64,000 bases of DNA from Arminella tubonensis (GTDB lineage: Bacteria > Pseudomonadota > Alphaproteobacteria > Rhizobiales > Rhizobiaceae), in assembly GCF_003240585.1 (NCBI RefSeq), contig NZ_PCDP01000001.1, positions 558,001-622,000 of the forward strand. Reading direction: 5' to 3'. Every line of letters starts with the position of its first letter. Positions within the stretch are counted from its first letter, which is position 1. The notes beneath the pieces are model-generated. The model did no database searches. It worked only from the letters and a program-made list of their open reading frames with translations, and was not told the origin of the DNA. Position numbers and translations under genes: made by a program. This document shows positions 47,031 through 57,261 of the stretch, one piece after another.

Positions 47031-48836
47031 TCAATAGGCATCGCCGATCGGGTGAAAGACGACGCCGCTGTCGCTTTCCTTGGCTTTCGCCTTGATGCCG
47101 GCAATGGCAGTGCCGACGCGGCTGACATCGTCGATGACGAGACCTCTCGGCAATTCGAGCACGCCGATCGAGCAGCGCATGAGGGGGAAGAAGGTCTCGG
47201 CGCCGCTGCGGTCATGGCCCTTCATGCGGCCGGCAGCGCGATCTGCTTCCGAATAAAGGGCAAATACCCCGTCATGGAAATCTGTAAGTAGCCGATCGAT
47301 GACTTTGCCGAGCTCTACTACGCTCGAGCCGGTGACGCCGATGAAGAAATCGTCGCCGCCGACATGGCCGAGGAAGTGGTGATCCGCGAAGAAATAGCGG
47401 TGCATCAGCGAGGCAAAGAGCGAGATCGCATGGTCTCCGAAATGGAAGCCATAGGCATCGTTGAACGGCTTGAAATTGTCGAAATCGCAATAGCAGAAAT
47501 GACGCGTCACATCGCCGTCGCGGACGGCGGCCTGCATGAATTCGCCGATGGCCCGGTTGCCGGGCAGGCCGGTCAGGGGATTCTGGTCCTGCGCGACCTT
47601 CAGCTGTTTTTCATTGATGACCTTGAGGAGCGAGGCGGCGGAGACGATGCCGGCATAGCGCATGTTTTCGGTGACGATCAGGCAGCTGCTGCCTTCCATA
47701 TTGGCGAAAATCTCCAGCAGCTTATCGGCGCCTGAATCGAGGGAAACGATCGGCGCCTTCTCGATGAAATGCGAGATTGCGCGCGCGTAGGCCTTGTTCT
47801 TCAGAAGCTCGCGGCCGAAGGGCTGATAGATATACTCCTTGAGATGATATTCGGGGATGATGCCGCGCGGCTCGTTATCGGCGCTGACGACGGGAAAGAA
47901 CGACTGGCGCGGATTGCGGCGGAAGAGTTCGAAGACGCTGTCGATATTGTCGTTTTCGTTCACCGTCGGCAGCATCTCGATCTGCTTGCGGATGAGGATT
48001 TCGTCGAGCGCCTGATGGCTGCCTTTGGGTTTTCCGAGATCGCGCAGATGCGGGAAAGAGGGTTTCAGCTCGTTGACCAGGGTGGTCGGACGGGCGATGA
48101 ACCAGCCTTGCACCAGGTCCACGCCGAAATCGCGACAGACCAGGAACTCGGCCTCGGTCTCGATGCCCTCGGCAACGACACGTGTCCCGAGGACGTGCGC
48201 GATATTGACGATGTTCTTCAGGAGGTGGCGCTTGCGAGCGTTCCCATCGATGCCTGAGATGAAATAGCGGTCGATCTTCAGATAGTCGATCGCGTGGTCG
48301 CAAAGCAGCTTCATCTCGCCATGGCCGACGCCAAAATCATCGACCGCCAGCTTGAAACCGGTCCTGCGCATCTTGGCAACGAGAGCCGCAAACTCCGGCA
48401 CCTTGCTGTTGTCGAAGCGTTCGGACAACTCGAAGCAGATGGAAGACGGCTTGATGCCGGCGTTTTTCAGGTGCTGCAAGAGACCGTCCAGGAGCTCTTC
48501 GCCGCTTGCGATCAATCGAACATCGAGATTGAGAAAAAGCGTGGCGGTCGCCCTGTTGGGAAGGGTCAAGAATTTCGCGAGCGCCCTGCTCGAGACCATC
48601 TGCTCAAGCGCCAGGAGTTGGCCGATGCGCTCCGCCTCGTCGAGAATGTCGATGGGGCTCTCGAAGCCGATCCGCTCCTGACCGCGCATCAGGGACTCAT
48701 AGCCGAAGACTGCGCCGGTGCCGGCTTCCACGATCGGCTGAAAGGCACTTTCGACAACGACCTTCGCCAGTGTCACGAGCTGATCGCTGGCGTAGCGGCG
48801 CAGCATTCCTAGTTCGGTAGCGGCAGCCACAGACAT
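47031..48836 (-). CDS. EAL-CBS-GGDEF cyclic di-GMP protein
   Basis: A 601-residue protein (ATG at 48836 with GGAG; a TTG at 48896 with AAGGAG is an alternative). Residues about 25-250 are EAL (YESLMRG near 45, NLDVR, FELSE, DDFGVGHG, LKIDRYF, AEGIETE), so hydrolysis residues are mostly kept. About 275-405 is a CBS pair. About 430-600 is GGDEF, but the motif is GGDDF and the RxxD I-site is absent. Probably a phosphodiesterase with a regulatory or weak synthase end. Confidence 0.88.
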   Translation of the reverse strand: MSVAAATELGMLRRYASDQLVTLAKVVVESAFQPIVEAGTGAVFGYESLMRGQERIGFESPIDILDEAERIGQLLALEQMVSSRALAKFLTLPNRATATLFLNLDVRLIASGEELLDGLLQHLKNAGIKPSSICFELSERFDNSKVPEFAALVAKMRRTGFKLAVDDFGVGHGEMKLLCDHAIDYLKIDRYFISGIDGNARKRHLLKNIVNIAHVLGTRVVAEGIETEAEFLVCRDFGVDLVQGWFIARPTTLVNELKPSFPHLRDLGKPKGSHQALDEILIRKQIEMLPTVNENDNIDSVFELFRRNPRQSFFPVVSADNEPRGIIPEYHLKEYIYQPFGRELLKNKAYARAISHFIEKAPIVSLDSGADKLLEIFANMEGSSCLIVTENMRYAGIVSAASLLKVINEKQLKVAQDQNPLTGLPGNRAIGEFMQAAVRDGDVTRHFCYCDFDNFKPFNDAYGFHFGDHAISLFASLMHRYFFADHHFLGHVGGDDFFIGVTGSSVVELGKVIDRLLTDFHDGVFALYSEADRAAGRMKGHDRSGAETFFPLMRCSIGVLELPRGLVIDDVSRVGTAIAGIKAKAKESDSGVVFHPIGDAY

Positions 48837-49099
48837 GCCAGTCTCCACGACGGTTCTCGTTTCACGTTCGGCCGGACCTTCGCCGGGAACGATCAACGAA
48901 ACCTTTCTCCTTCGTGAAACTTTTGTGAAAACGCAGATATGCGCGCAATTGTGCCACTATCGCGTGAATCAGCTATGGCGTTACGTTAGAATTCGCTGCC
49001 GAACCGCCATCGACAAAACCGCATCGCCTCAGAACGACGCGTTGCGACGCGCTCGAAGGCCTTCACTGAGCGCGTCGTTTAGGTGACATCCGTCTTCCG

Positions 49100-49354
49100 T
49101 TAGGCGTGGCGGCGGCGTTCCGCTTCATAATCGGCAAACATATCGGCGACACAGCGATTGCCGCTCCTGGCCTTGTCGTCAGGGGAATTGGCCGCGCGCT
49201 TGATATCGCATAGTTCGCCGCGCTTGCGCGCCGCGTCCCACATGCGCAGAGCCTCGCGCACAACTTCGCTGCTCGAGGCATAGCTGCCGTTGTCGATGGC
49301 CGCACGAATGCCGGCGACCTGCAGCGGAGAGATGGAAACGGTTACCATCGGCAT
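49100..49354 (-). CDS. ParD-family antitoxin, no toxin nearby
   Basis: An 84-residue protein with an N-terminal ribbon-helix-helix (MPMVTVSISPLQVAGIRAAI, then SSSEVVREALRMWDAA) and an acidic/basic C-terminus. AAGGGAGG precedes the ATG at 49354. ParD antitoxins pair with ParE toxins immediately downstream, but none is present here; the next gene on that side is the c-di-GMP protein. Perhaps an orphan antitoxin or a lost pair. Confidence 0.8.
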   Translation of the reverse strand: MPMVTVSISPLQVAGIRAAIDNGSYASSSEVVREALRMWDAARKRGELCDIKRAANSPDDKARSGNRCVADMFADYEAERRRHA

Positions 49355-49441
49355 GATATTCCTCCCTTTTTACCAGTGGGCAGAAACCCTGCTCGGGAGA
49401 CACATGACCGTTTTCCGTCATGGGTCCGACGATTGCTCGCT

Positions 49442-49550
49442 ATTGCATAACGCCTTAAACCGCATTCGGTTCAAGATAAATCATGCAACATTTCCAAAGT
49501 GTTAGAGCGACCTCTGCACATCCTTTCGGAAGAGCGGCGCTCTAGCGCCT
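49442..49550. repeat. Dispersed intergenic repeat, family A copy 2
   Basis: Same pattern as 12340-12435: TTGCATAA, CATGCAACATTTCC, AGAGCGACC; here with an AGAGC/GCTCT hairpin at 49531-49543. The 327-base gap 49355-49681 otherwise contains only a short CATGAC/GTCATG inverted repeat at 49403-49422. Confidence 0.5.
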
Positions 49551-49681
49551 TGGTCATCAGGACGCCTTGCAGTATCCAGGCCGTCAACGACGGCTACCCC
49601 ACAAAGGTTACGCCTGCTCACGCTTCTTGTCAAAAAGTAGCGCTTCGTTACCAATGTTGTACCCGTTATCCACCGCCCGGG

Positions 49682-50230
49682 TTACTTCTTGACGGCAAGA
49701 CCGAAGGCGACGAGCGTCCAGCCCTGGAAGAACAGGTCGATCGCCAGGAAAAGGCCCAGGATCCAGAGGCTATTGACCGGCCAGCCAAGGGCGACGACGA
49801 CGCCCGCCAGCACGGTGACGATGCCGCCGAACAGTATCCAGCCCCATCCGCTTGACGATTTCAACCGGCGGCCGACCCAGATGCGTAGAACGCCGGCGAC
49901 AATCAGCGTGACCGCAAGAAGCAGCGTCAGGGCAGCCGAGGCGAGGATAGGGTTGATGAAGGCGAAGATGCCGGCAAGCGTGTAGAGCAGGCCGTTCAAC
50001 GTCCAGGTGATGATATGCTCCCAGGTGCGGACCTGGAAGGCATGCACCAGATAGACGATACCGCCGATCAACATCAGCATGCCGACATAATAAACCGATA
50101 CGACAGTTGCGACGAACAGATTGCCAAAAGCGATGAAGCTACAGACGAGTAGCAGCACGCCGAGCCCTACAAACCAGCCCCACTTTGCCCGCATTGCCGA
50201 CGACGGCAGTTCACCCAGGACAGTGACCAT
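49682..50230 (-). CDS. HdeD-family (DUF308) membrane protein
   Basis: A 182-residue protein with six hydrophobic segments arranged as two DUF308 halves. Family members in enteric bacteria relate to acid resistance; no specific role is shown here. ATG at 50230. Confidence 0.85.
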   Translation of the reverse strand: MVTVLGELPSSAMRAKWGWFVGLGVLLLVCSFIAFGNLFVATVVSVYYVGMLMLIGGIVYLVHAFQVRTWEHIITWTLNGLLYTLAGIFAFINPILASAALTLLLAVTLIVAGVLRIWVGRRLKSSSGWGWILFGGIVTVLAGVVVALGWPVNSLWILGLFLAIDLFFQGWTLVAFGLAVKK

Positions 50231-50349
50231 GATCTCACCCCTTTTCGCTTGCCATTGGCCGTTTGGAATTATGAACTACATGTACCGAACGCGCTAGTCG
50301 TCAAGCTTTCCACTACCTGTGAGCGAAAATAAATCCCATAAATTTTTTA

Positions 50350-50369
50350 TTGATTGATGGATCAATCAA
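50350..50369. promoter_or_regulatory. BetI operator candidate
   Basis: Perfect inverted repeat TTGATTGAT/ATCAATCAA with two bases between, 31 bases ahead of betI. The site has the TTGA/TCAA pattern of BetI targets, consistent with autoregulation relieved by choline. Confidence 0.75.
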
Positions 50370-50400
50370 AAATACTATTCCCTGATAACGGAGGTGGACT

Positions 50401-51096
50401 ATGCCGAAAGTCGGAATGGAGACGGTGCGCCGGAAGGCGCTGGTGAATGCGGCGCTCAGGGTGATCGGCGATCACGGCTCGCTGTCTGTCACCATGTCCG
50501 AGATCGCTCGTGAGGCTGGGGTTTCGCCGGCGCTGGCGCACCATTATTTCGGCAGCAAGGAGCACCTGCTGATCGAGACAATCCGGAGTCTTTTGAAGCA
50601 GTTGCATCAGGACGCCGTGAAAGCGATTCAATCAGTTCATACGCCACGTGAGAAGCTGTCCGCCCTCATCCGCGTGAGTTTCCAGGCGGACCAGTTTTCC
50701 CCGGAGACGATCGCGGCCTGGCTTGCATTTTACGCCGAGGCGCAGCGCTCCGAGGAGACGCGGCGCTTCCTCGTCATCTATGCCCGCCGGTTGCGCTCGA
50801 ACCTTCTTGCCAGTCTGCGGCATCTGTGCGCGCGTCATGACGCGGAACGTATTGCCGAGGGCGCAGCCGCGATGATCGATGGGCTTTATATCCGCCAAAG
50901 TCTGCGCTCGGCGCCGATCGGTATCGAGGCTTCGATCGCGCTGACGGAGGATTATTTGGGGGTGCAGCTTGGGGCATTCGGCGCGGAACTGAAGAGCCCC
51001 TCATCCGCCCTTCGGGCACCTTCTCCCCGCAAGCGGGGCGAAGGGGATGCGGCACCTTCTGTCGTCCCCTCTCCCCGCCTGCGGGGAGAGGGTTAG
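50401..51096 (+). CDS. betI: BetI, choline-responsive TetR repressor, with repeat-encoded tail
   Basis: A TetR-family repressor, first gene of betICBA. HTH: TMSEIAREAGVSPALAHHYFGSKEHLL (about residues 31-57). About 199 residues are native BetI; the last 32 (SSALRAPSPRKRGEGDAAPS...) are a translation of a RIME-like repeat at 50997-51105. BetI normally ends near 195-205, so the stop was lost or displaced when the repeat inserted. The rest should still bind DNA and choline. Confidence 0.9.
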   Translation: MPKVGMETVRRKALVNAALRVIGDHGSLSVTMSEIAREAGVSPALAHHYFGSKEHLLIETIRSLLKQLHQDAVKAIQSVHTPREKLSALIRVSFQADQFSPETIAAWLAFYAEAQRSEETRRFLVIYARRLRSNLLASLRHLCARHDAERIAEGAAAMIDGLYIRQSLRSAPIGIEASIALTEDYLGVQLGAFGAELKSPSSALRAPSPRKRGEGDAAPSVVPSPRLRGEG

Positions 51097-51105
51097 GGTG
51101 AGGGG
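50997..51105. repeat. RIME-like repeat within the betI 3' end
   Basis: CCCCTCATCCGCCCTTCGGG, CCTTCTCCCCGCAAGCGGGG and CCTCTCCCCGCCTGCGGGG hairpins. It spans the end of betI (stop at 51096) and runs almost to the betC start. Confidence 0.85.
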
Positions 51106-51150
51106 CAAGCTCCGCATCCAATGTGATTTTGATCTTAAAGGACCGACCCT

Positions 51151-52680
51151 GTGACCGAAACGAAGCCGAATATCCTGATCATCATGGTCGATCAGCTCAA
51201 TGGGAAGTTCTTTCCCGATGGTCCGGCTGATTTCCTGCATGCGCCGCACATGAAGGCGCTTGCGGCCCGCTCGGCGCGCTTCCGCAACAACTATACGTCT
51301 TCGCCGCTGTGCGCCCCTGCCCGCGCCTCGCTGATGGCGGGTCAATTGCCAAGCCGGACCAACGTCTATGACAATGCCGCGGAATATGCCTCGTCGATCC
51401 CGACCTATGCGCACCACCTTCGCCGTGCCGGCTATTACACCGCCCTCTCCGGCAAGATGCATTTCGTCGGGCCGGACCAGCTGCATGGTTTCGAGGAGCG
51501 GCTGACCACCGACATCTACCCCGCCGATTTCGGCTGGACTCCTGACTATCGCAAGCCCGGAGAACGGATCGACTGGTGGTATCACAATCTCGGCTCGGTC
51601 ACCGGCGCCGGTGTCGCCGAGATCACCAACCAGATGGAATATGACGACGAGGTCGCCTTTCTCGCCAACCAGAAGCTCTATCATCTCTCGCGCGAAAACG
51701 ACGATCAGGGCCGGCGACCCTGGTGCCTCACAGTGTCCTTTACCCATCCCCACGATCCCTATGTTGCGCGCCGAAAGTTCTGGGATCTATACGAGGGCTG
51801 TGAACAGCTGACGCCCGAGATCGGCGCCCTGCCCGAGGACCAGCTCGATCCGCATTCGAAGCGGCTCATCCACGCCTGCGACTACGACAATTTCGACGTA
51901 TCGGAAGAGAATGTGCGCCGCTCGCGGCAGGCCTATTTCGCCAATATCTCCTATCTCGACGAGAAGATCGGCGACCTGATCGACACGCTGACCCGGACGC
52001 GGATGCTCGATAATACCTTCATCCTGTTCTGCTCCGACCATGGCGATATGCTTGGGGAACGCGGGCTGTGGTTCAAGATGAGCTTCTTCGAGGGTTCTGC
52101 CCGCGTGCCGCTGATGATCGCGGGACCGGGCATCAAGCCTGGATTGCACGTCACCCCGACCTCGAACCTCGACGTTACGCCGACGCTTGCGGCACTCGCC
52201 GGCATATCGATGGACGAGGTCAGGCCATGGACCGATGGCATGAGCCTCGTTCCAATGATGAACGGGGTTGAGCGCACCGCGCCTGTCTTGATGGAATATG
52301 CGGCCGAAGGGTCCTATGCGCCGATCGTCGGCATTCGCGAGGGCAAGTGGAAATATATCCATTGCATGCTCGATCCCGACCAGCTTTTCGACCTTGATAT
52401 CGACCCGCTGGAACTCAACAATCTCGCCGACGATCCGGACTTTGCCGAGGTCGTCGCGCTTTTCCGCGGCAAGCGGGAAGAGCGCTGGGACATGGGCGCC
52501 TTCGACGCGGCGGTGCGCGAAAGCCAGGCGCGACGCTGGGTGGTGTATGAGGCTCTGCGCAACGGCGCTTATTACCCCTGGGACCACCAGCCGCTGCAAC
52601 GCGCCTCCGAGCGCTATATGAGAAACCACATGGACCTGAACATCCTCGAAGAATCCAAACGCTATCCGCGCGGAGAATAA
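51151..52680 (+). CDS. betC: Choline sulfatase
   Basis: A 509-residue sulfatase. The CxPxR motif that is converted to formylglycine is CAPAR with Cys54; DQLNG (Asp14) and the later HGD binding residues are present. It hydrolyses choline-O-sulfate to choline and sulfate in the cytoplasm, feeding betA/betB. Start is GTG at 51151. The stop is one base before betB, so the operon is tight here. Confidence 0.95.
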   Translation: MTETKPNILIIMVDQLNGKFFPDGPADFLHAPHMKALAARSARFRNNYTSSPLCAPARASLMAGQLPSRTNVYDNAAEYASSIPTYAHHLRRAGYYTALSGKMHFVGPDQLHGFEERLTTDIYPADFGWTPDYRKPGERIDWWYHNLGSVTGAGVAEITNQMEYDDEVAFLANQKLYHLSRENDDQGRRPWCLTVSFTHPHDPYVARRKFWDLYEGCEQLTPEIGALPEDQLDPHSKRLIHACDYDNFDVSEENVRRSRQAYFANISYLDEKIGDLIDTLTRTRMLDNTFILFCSDHGDMLGERGLWFKMSFFEGSARVPLMIAGPGIKPGLHVTPTSNLDVTPTLAALAGISMDEVRPWTDGMSLVPMMNGVERTAPVLMEYAAEGSYAPIVGIREGKWKYIHCMLDPDQLFDLDIDPLELNNLADDPDFAEVVALFRGKREERWDMGAFDAAVRESQARRWVVYEALRNGAYYPWDHQPLQRASERYMRNHMDLNILEESKRYPRGE

Positions 52681-52681
52681 G

Positions 52682-54145
52682 ATGAAAGCCCAACCTAGAG
52701 CATCGCACTTCATCGACGGCGAATATGTCGAGGATGCCGCCGGCACCGTGATCGAGAGCATCTACCCCGCCACCGGCGAGGTGATCGCCCGGCTGCATGC
52801 GGCAACGCCTGCAATCGTCGAAATGGCGATCGCCGCGGCCAAGCGCGCGCAGCCGGAATGGGCGGCGATGAGCCCGACGGCGCGCGGCCGCATCCTGAAG
52901 CGAGCGGCCGACATCATGCGCGAGCGCAATCGCGAACTCTCGGAGCTCGAGACGCTCGATACGGGCAAGCCGATCCAGGAGACGATCGTCGCGGACCCGA
53001 CATCGGGCGCCGACAGTTTCGAATTCTTCGGCGGCATTGCCGCGGCCGGCCTCAACGGCTCGTATATCCCGCTCGGCGGCGACTTTGCCTATACCAAGCG
53101 CGTGCCGCTCGGCGTCTGCGTCGGCATCGGCGCCTGGAACTATCCGCAGCAGATCGCCTGCTGGAAAGGGGCGCCTGCGCTCATCGCCGGCAACGCCATG
53201 GTCTTCAAGCCATCGGAGAACACGCCGCTCGGCGCGCTTAAGATAGCCGAGATATTGCTGGAGGCAGGTCTGCCGAAGGGCCTCTACAATGTCATCCAGG
53301 GCGACCGCGACACCGGGCCGCTACTCGTCAACCATCCTGACGTTGCCAAGGTTTCGCTCACCGGCTCGGTGCCGACCGGCCGCAAGGTGGCGGCCGCCGC
53401 TGCCGGAAGCCTGAAGCATGTGACCATGGAACTCGGCGGCAAGTCGCCGCTGATCGTCTTCGACGACGCCGATATGGACAGCGCCATCGGCGGCGCCATG
53501 CTCGGGAATTTCTATTCGACCGGCCAGGTCTGCTCGAACGGGACCCGCGTGTTCGTCAGCCGCAAGATCAAGGCGGAATTCCTGAAGCGGCTGAAGAAGC
53601 GCACCGAGGCGATGATCATCGGCGACCCGATGGAGGAGACAACGCAGATAGGCCCGATGGTCTCCTGGACCCAGCGGGAAAAAGTGCTCTCCTATATCGA
53701 AAAGGGCAAAGCCGAGGGCGCGACGCTGATCGCCGGCGGCGGCATTCCGAACAATGTCTCCGGCGAAGGCTATTACGTCCAGCCAACCGTCTTTGCCGAC
53801 GTCACCGACGACATGACCATCGCCCGCGAGGAGATTTTCGGACCTGTGATGTGCGTGCTGGATTTCGATGGCGAGGACGAGGTCATCGCGCGTGCCAACT
53901 CGACGGAATTCGGCCTCTCCGGCGGGGTGTTCACATCTGATATCACCCGTGCCCACCGGGTCGTCGACAGGCTCGAGGCGGGGACGTTGTGGATCAACAC
54001 ATACAACCTCGCCCCTGTCGAGATTCCATTCGGCGGATCGAAGCAGTCCGGATTCGGCCGTGAGAATTCGCTGGCGGCGCTGGAGCACTATAGCGAGTTG
54101 AAGACGGTGTATGTGGCGATGGGGCCCGTCGTGGCGCCGTATTGA
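52682..54145 (+). CDS. betB: Betaine aldehyde dehydrogenase
   Basis: A 487-residue NAD+-dependent aldehyde dehydrogenase. Catalytic Cys in [11 protein letters not shown] and Glu in ELGGKSP are present. It oxidises betaine aldehyde to glycine betaine. It begins one base after the betC stop and is followed by about 255 bases of repeats before betA. Confidence 0.95.
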   Translation: MKAQPRASHFIDGEYVEDAAGTVIESIYPATGEVIARLHAATPAIVEMAIAAAKRAQPEWAAMSPTARGRILKRAADIMRERNRELSELETLDTGKPIQETIVADPTSGADSFEFFGGIAAAGLNGSYIPLGGDFAYTKRVPLGVCVGIGAWNYPQQIACWKGAPALIAGNAMVFKPSENTPLGALKIAEILLEAGLPKGLYNVIQGDRDTGPLLVNHPDVAKVSLTGSVPTGRKVAAAAAGSLKHVTMELGGKSPLIVFDDADMDSAIGGAMLGNFYSTGQVCSNGTRVFVSRKIKAEFLKRLKKRTEAMIIGDPMEETTQIGPMVSWTQREKVLSYIEKGKAEGATLIAGGGIPNNVSGEGYYVQPTVFADVTDDMTIAREEIFGPVMCVLDFDGEDEVIARANSTEFGLSGGVFTSDITRAHRVVDRLEAGTLWINTYNLAPVEIPFGGSKQSGFGRENSLAALEHYSELKTVYVAMGPVVAPY

Positions 54146-54149
54146 TGGG

Positions 54150-54380
54150 TCTACCTCCCCCTTGACGGGGGAGGTCGCGCGGAACGCGCGGGTGGGGGTG
54201 ATCTTTGGGTGTCGCAAGGATCACCCCACCCCGGACCTTCGGTCCGACCCTCCCCCTCAAGGGGAGGGTGGCCCCTCATCCGCCCTGTCGGGCACCTTCT
54301 CCCCGCGCGGGGAGAAGGACAAGCAGCGAACTCTCAGTCCCCCCTCTCCCCGCAGGCGGGGAGAGGGGGGACTGAGGGGC
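54150..54380. repeat. Composite of three RIME-like repeats between betB and betA
   Basis: Tandem hairpins: CCTCCCCCTTGACGGGGGAGG, then ACCTTCGGTCC with CCCTCCCCCTCAAGGGGAGGG, then CCTTCTCCCCGCGCGGGGAGAAGG and CCTCTCCCCGCAGGCGGGGAGAGG. They separate betA from the rest of the operon. Confidence 0.8.
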
Positions 54381-54402
54381 ATTCTGGGTTTCGGAGACAT
54401 TC

Positions 54403-56055
54403 ATGCAGCAAGCAGATTTCGTCATCATCGGCTCCGGCTCCGCCGGCTCGGCGCTCGCCTACCGCCTTTCGGAGGACGGCAAATACACCGTTCTCGTGCT
54501 GGAGTTCGGCGGCAGTGATTTCGGGCCGTTCATTCAGATGCCGGCGGCGCTTGCGTGGCCGATGAGCATGGACCGATATAACTGGGGCTACCACTCGGAA
54601 CCGGAGCCGAACCTCAATAACCGGCGGATTACCGCGCCGCGCGGCAAGGTGATCGGCGGGTCGTCGTCGATCAACGGAATGGTCTATGTCCGCGGCCACG
54701 CGGAGGACTTCAATCGCTGGGAAGAGCTTGGCGCACGGGGTTGGGGCTATGCGGACGTGCTGCCATATTTCAAGCGGATGGAGCATTCGCATGGCGGCGA
54801 GGAAGGATGGCGCGGCACTGATGGTCCGCTGCATGTCCAGCGCGGTGGGTTCAAGAACCCGTTGTTCCACGCCTTTATCGAGGCCGGCAAGCAGGCGGGG
54901 TTCGAGGCGACGGATGACTATAACGGCAGCAAGCAGGAAGGCTTCGGCCTGATGGAGCAGACGATCTATCGCGGTCGTCGCTGGTCCGCCGCCAACGCCT
55001 ATCTGCGCCCTGCCCTGAAACGCGAAAAAGTCTCGCTGATCCGCTGCTTTGCCCGCAAGATAGTCATCGAGAACGGCCGTGCCATCGGCGTCGAAGTCGA
55101 GCGCGGCGGCAAGATCGAGGTCATCAAGGCGAACCGCGAAGTCATCGTCGCCGCCTCGTCGTTCAATTCGCCGAAGCTGCTGATGCTTTCCGGCATTGGC
55201 CCGGCGGCGCATCTGAAGGAGATGGGCATCGAGGTGAAGGCCGATCGGCCAGGCGTCGGCGCCAATCTGCAGGACCATATGGAGTTCTATTTTCAGCAGG
55301 TCAGCACGAAGCCGGTGTCACTCTACTCATGGCTGCCGTGGTTCTGGCAGGGGGTCGCGGGCGCGCAGTGGATGTTCACGAGGTCGGGGCTCGGCACCTC
55401 CAACCAGTTCGAGGCCTGCGCTTTCCTGCGCTCGGCGGCCGGCGTCAAGCAGCCTGATATCCAGTATCACTTCCTGCCGGTTGCCATCAGCTATGACGGC
55501 AAGGCGGCGGCGAAGAGCCACGGGTTCCAGGTTCATGTCGGCTACAACCTGTCGAAATCACGTGGCGCGGTGACGCTGCGATCCGCCGATCCGAAGGCCG
55601 ACCCGGTCATCAAATTCAACTATATGAGCCACCCCGAGGACTGGGAGAAATTCCGCCATTGCGTCCGGCTGACGCGGGAACTCTTCGGTCAGCAGGCCTT
55701 CGACCAATATCGCGGCCCCGAAATCCAGCCGGGCGCCAAAGTCCAGACCGACGACGAGATCGACGCATTTCTCCGCGAGCATCTGGAGAGCGCCTATCAC
55801 CCCTGCGGCACCTGCAAGATGGGCGCCAAGGACGACCCGATGGCGGTCGTCGATCCCGAAACCCGGGTCATCGGCATCGACAGACTGCGCGTCGCTGACT
55901 CGTCGATCTTCCCGAGCCTCACATATGGAAACCTCAACGGGCCCTCGATCATGACCGGCGAAAAAGCCGCCGACCATATTCTCGGGCGCGACCCGGCGGC
56001 GAGGTCGAACCAGGAACCGTGGATCAATCCGCGGTGGGAGACGAGTGATCGGTAA
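54403..56055 (+). CDS. betA: Choline dehydrogenase
   Basis: A 550-residue GMC-family FAD enzyme. [15 protein letters not shown] binds [17 protein letters not shown] and the C-terminal [10 protein letters not shown] with the catalytic-type His are present. It oxidises choline to betaine aldehyde at the inner membrane. It completes betICBA but sits behind repeats, so may have its own promoter. Confidence 0.95.
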   Translation: MQQADFVIIGSGSAGSALAYRLSEDGKYTVLVLEFGGSDFGPFIQMPAALAWPMSMDRYNWGYHSEPEPNLNNRRITAPRGKVIGGSSSINGMVYVRGHAEDFNRWEELGARGWGYADVLPYFKRMEHSHGGEEGWRGTDGPLHVQRGGFKNPLFHAFIEAGKQAGFEATDDYNGSKQEGFGLMEQTIYRGRRWSAANAYLRPALKREKVSLIRCFARKIVIENGRAIGVEVERGGKIEVIKANREVIVAASSFNSPKLLMLSGIGPAAHLKEMGIEVKADRPGVGANLQDHMEFYFQQVSTKPVSLYSWLPWFWQGVAGAQWMFTRSGLGTSNQFEACAFLRSAAGVKQPDIQYHFLPVAISYDGKAAAKSHGFQVHVGYNLSKSRGAVTLRSADPKADPVIKFNYMSHPEDWEKFRHCVRLTRELFGQQAFDQYRGPEIQPGAKVQTDDEIDAFLREHLESAYHPCGTCKMGAKDDPMAVVDPETRVIGIDRLRVADSSIFPSLTYGNLNGPSIMTGEKAADHILGRDPAARSNQEPWINPRWETSDR

Positions 56056-56113
56056 GGGGTGCGATCCGGCCGCCTGGCCCAGGCATTCCGCTATGCGGTT
56101 GCAATCGATATCC

Positions 56114-56151
56114 GCCCGTTATACTATTTTTTCATATTTAGTATAACGGGC
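56114..56151. promoter_or_regulatory. Perfect 13-bp inverted repeat before the nucleotidyltransferase-like gene
   Basis: GCCCGTTATACTA (56114-56126) and TAGTATAACGGGC (56139-56151) with 12 bases of loop, ending 12 bases before ATG 56164. It may be an operator or a 5' hairpin of the transcript. No Shine-Dalgarno is seen between it and the ATG. Confidence 0.6.
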
Positions 56152-56163
56152 AGCCGCTAGCGA

Positions 56164-57261
56164 ATGAAACAGATCGATCTGATGTACCAGACAATGCTGG
56201 CGGAGCTGGGGCAACGCTCTCTCGATGCGGCGTTTACTTCGGATTTCAATCAGGACGGTCGCTTCGTCCGCGTGACCGTGAAGCGTCGAGGATACTGGTA
56301 TTTTGACGAACCTACGGGCGAACCAAGACAGGTGCGACGCTATGTCGGGCCCGCGGATGACGATGAAATCACCGGCCGCGTTACGGAGTTTCAGCAGCTG
56401 AAAGACGACCTACGCGCTCGTCGGCGCCTGGTGTCGACCTTGACGCGGGAAGGCGGAATAAAAGCCGCCGAAAAATTCTCTGGCGATATCGTTGAGGCCC
56501 TTGCGGCGGCTGGCATCTTCCGGCTTCGTGCGATCCTGATTGGAACCGTGGCCTTTTCGACTTATTCCGGCATCCTCGGCGTTCGTTTGCCGTCAGCGGC
56601 TATGCAAACCGGAGATGCGGACTTCGCGCAAGATTTTGCGATCTCCACGGAAGTCGGCGACAGTCTGCCTCCAATCGTCGAATTGCTGAAATCCGTCGAT
56701 GAAACCTTCCGCCCGGTTCCCCATCGGTCTGGCGCGGCGGCAAGCTCGGCGTTCGTGAACAGGAACGGTTACCGCGTCGAATTCCTGACCTCGAACCGGG
56801 GGAGCGACGACCATATCGACCAGCCTGCGATCATGCCTGCCCTCGGCGGTGCGGCAGCGGATCCGCTTCGATTCCTCGACTTCCTGACCCGCGATCCGGT
56901 TCGAACAATATTATTGCACAAGAGTGGCGTTTCCGTCGTCGTGCCCGATCCTGCTCGTTATGCAGTTCACAAGCTCATTGTCGCCTCTCGTCGCCATATG
57001 GAGCCGCTGGGAAGTATGAAACAGGAAAAGGATGTCCAGCAGGCATCCCTGCTCTTCGAAGCACTTGGGCTGACGCGGCGCGCTTCCGATCTCGCGCTTG
57101 CGTGGTCCGAAGCTTCCGGTCGAGGCGCCGCTTGGCGCGAGGCGATAAACACTGGGGTGAACATGATGGCGGCGAAGGCACGCGCCAAGCTCTCAAGCGC
57201 TCTCATTACCGGATTTAACGAGATAGGAGAGAAGGTGCCGGAAGATATCGCCTCGATCTAG
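56164..57261 (+). CDS. GSU2403-family nucleotidyltransferase-fold protein
   Basis: A 365-residue protein whose middle has the nucleotidyltransferase pattern: LIGTVAFSTYSGILGV, then TGDADFAQDF with the paired acids, and later YAVHKLIVASRR. The N-terminal 110 residues are charged (DDLRARRRLVSTLTRE). This family is uncharacterised; AbiEii-type toxins share the fold, so a toxin-like or defence role is possible but not shown. No antitoxin neighbour. It is behind a perfect 13-bp repeat. Confidence 0.7.
   Translation: MKQIDLMYQTMLAELGQRSLDAAFTSDFNQDGRFVRVTVKRRGYWYFDEPTGEPRQVRRYVGPADDDEITGRVTEFQQLKDDLRARRRLVSTLTREGGIKAAEKFSGDIVEALAAAGIFRLRAILIGTVAFSTYSGILGVRLPSAAMQTGDADFAQDFAISTEVGDSLPPIVELLKSVDETFRPVPHRSGAAASSAFVNRNGYRVEFLTSNRGSDDHIDQPAIMPALGGAAADPLRFLDFLTRDPVRTILLHKSGVSVVVPDPARYAVHKLIVASRRHMEPLGSMKQEKDVQQASLLFEALGLTRRASDLALAWSEASGRGAAWREAINTGVNMMAAKARAKLSSALITGFNEIGEKVPEDIASI

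Noticed and set aside
54150..54380. Repeated GC-rich hairpins looking like a CRISPR array
   Set aside because: The units are unequal, palindromic, without regular spacers, and recur singly elsewhere; they are RIME-like repeats.
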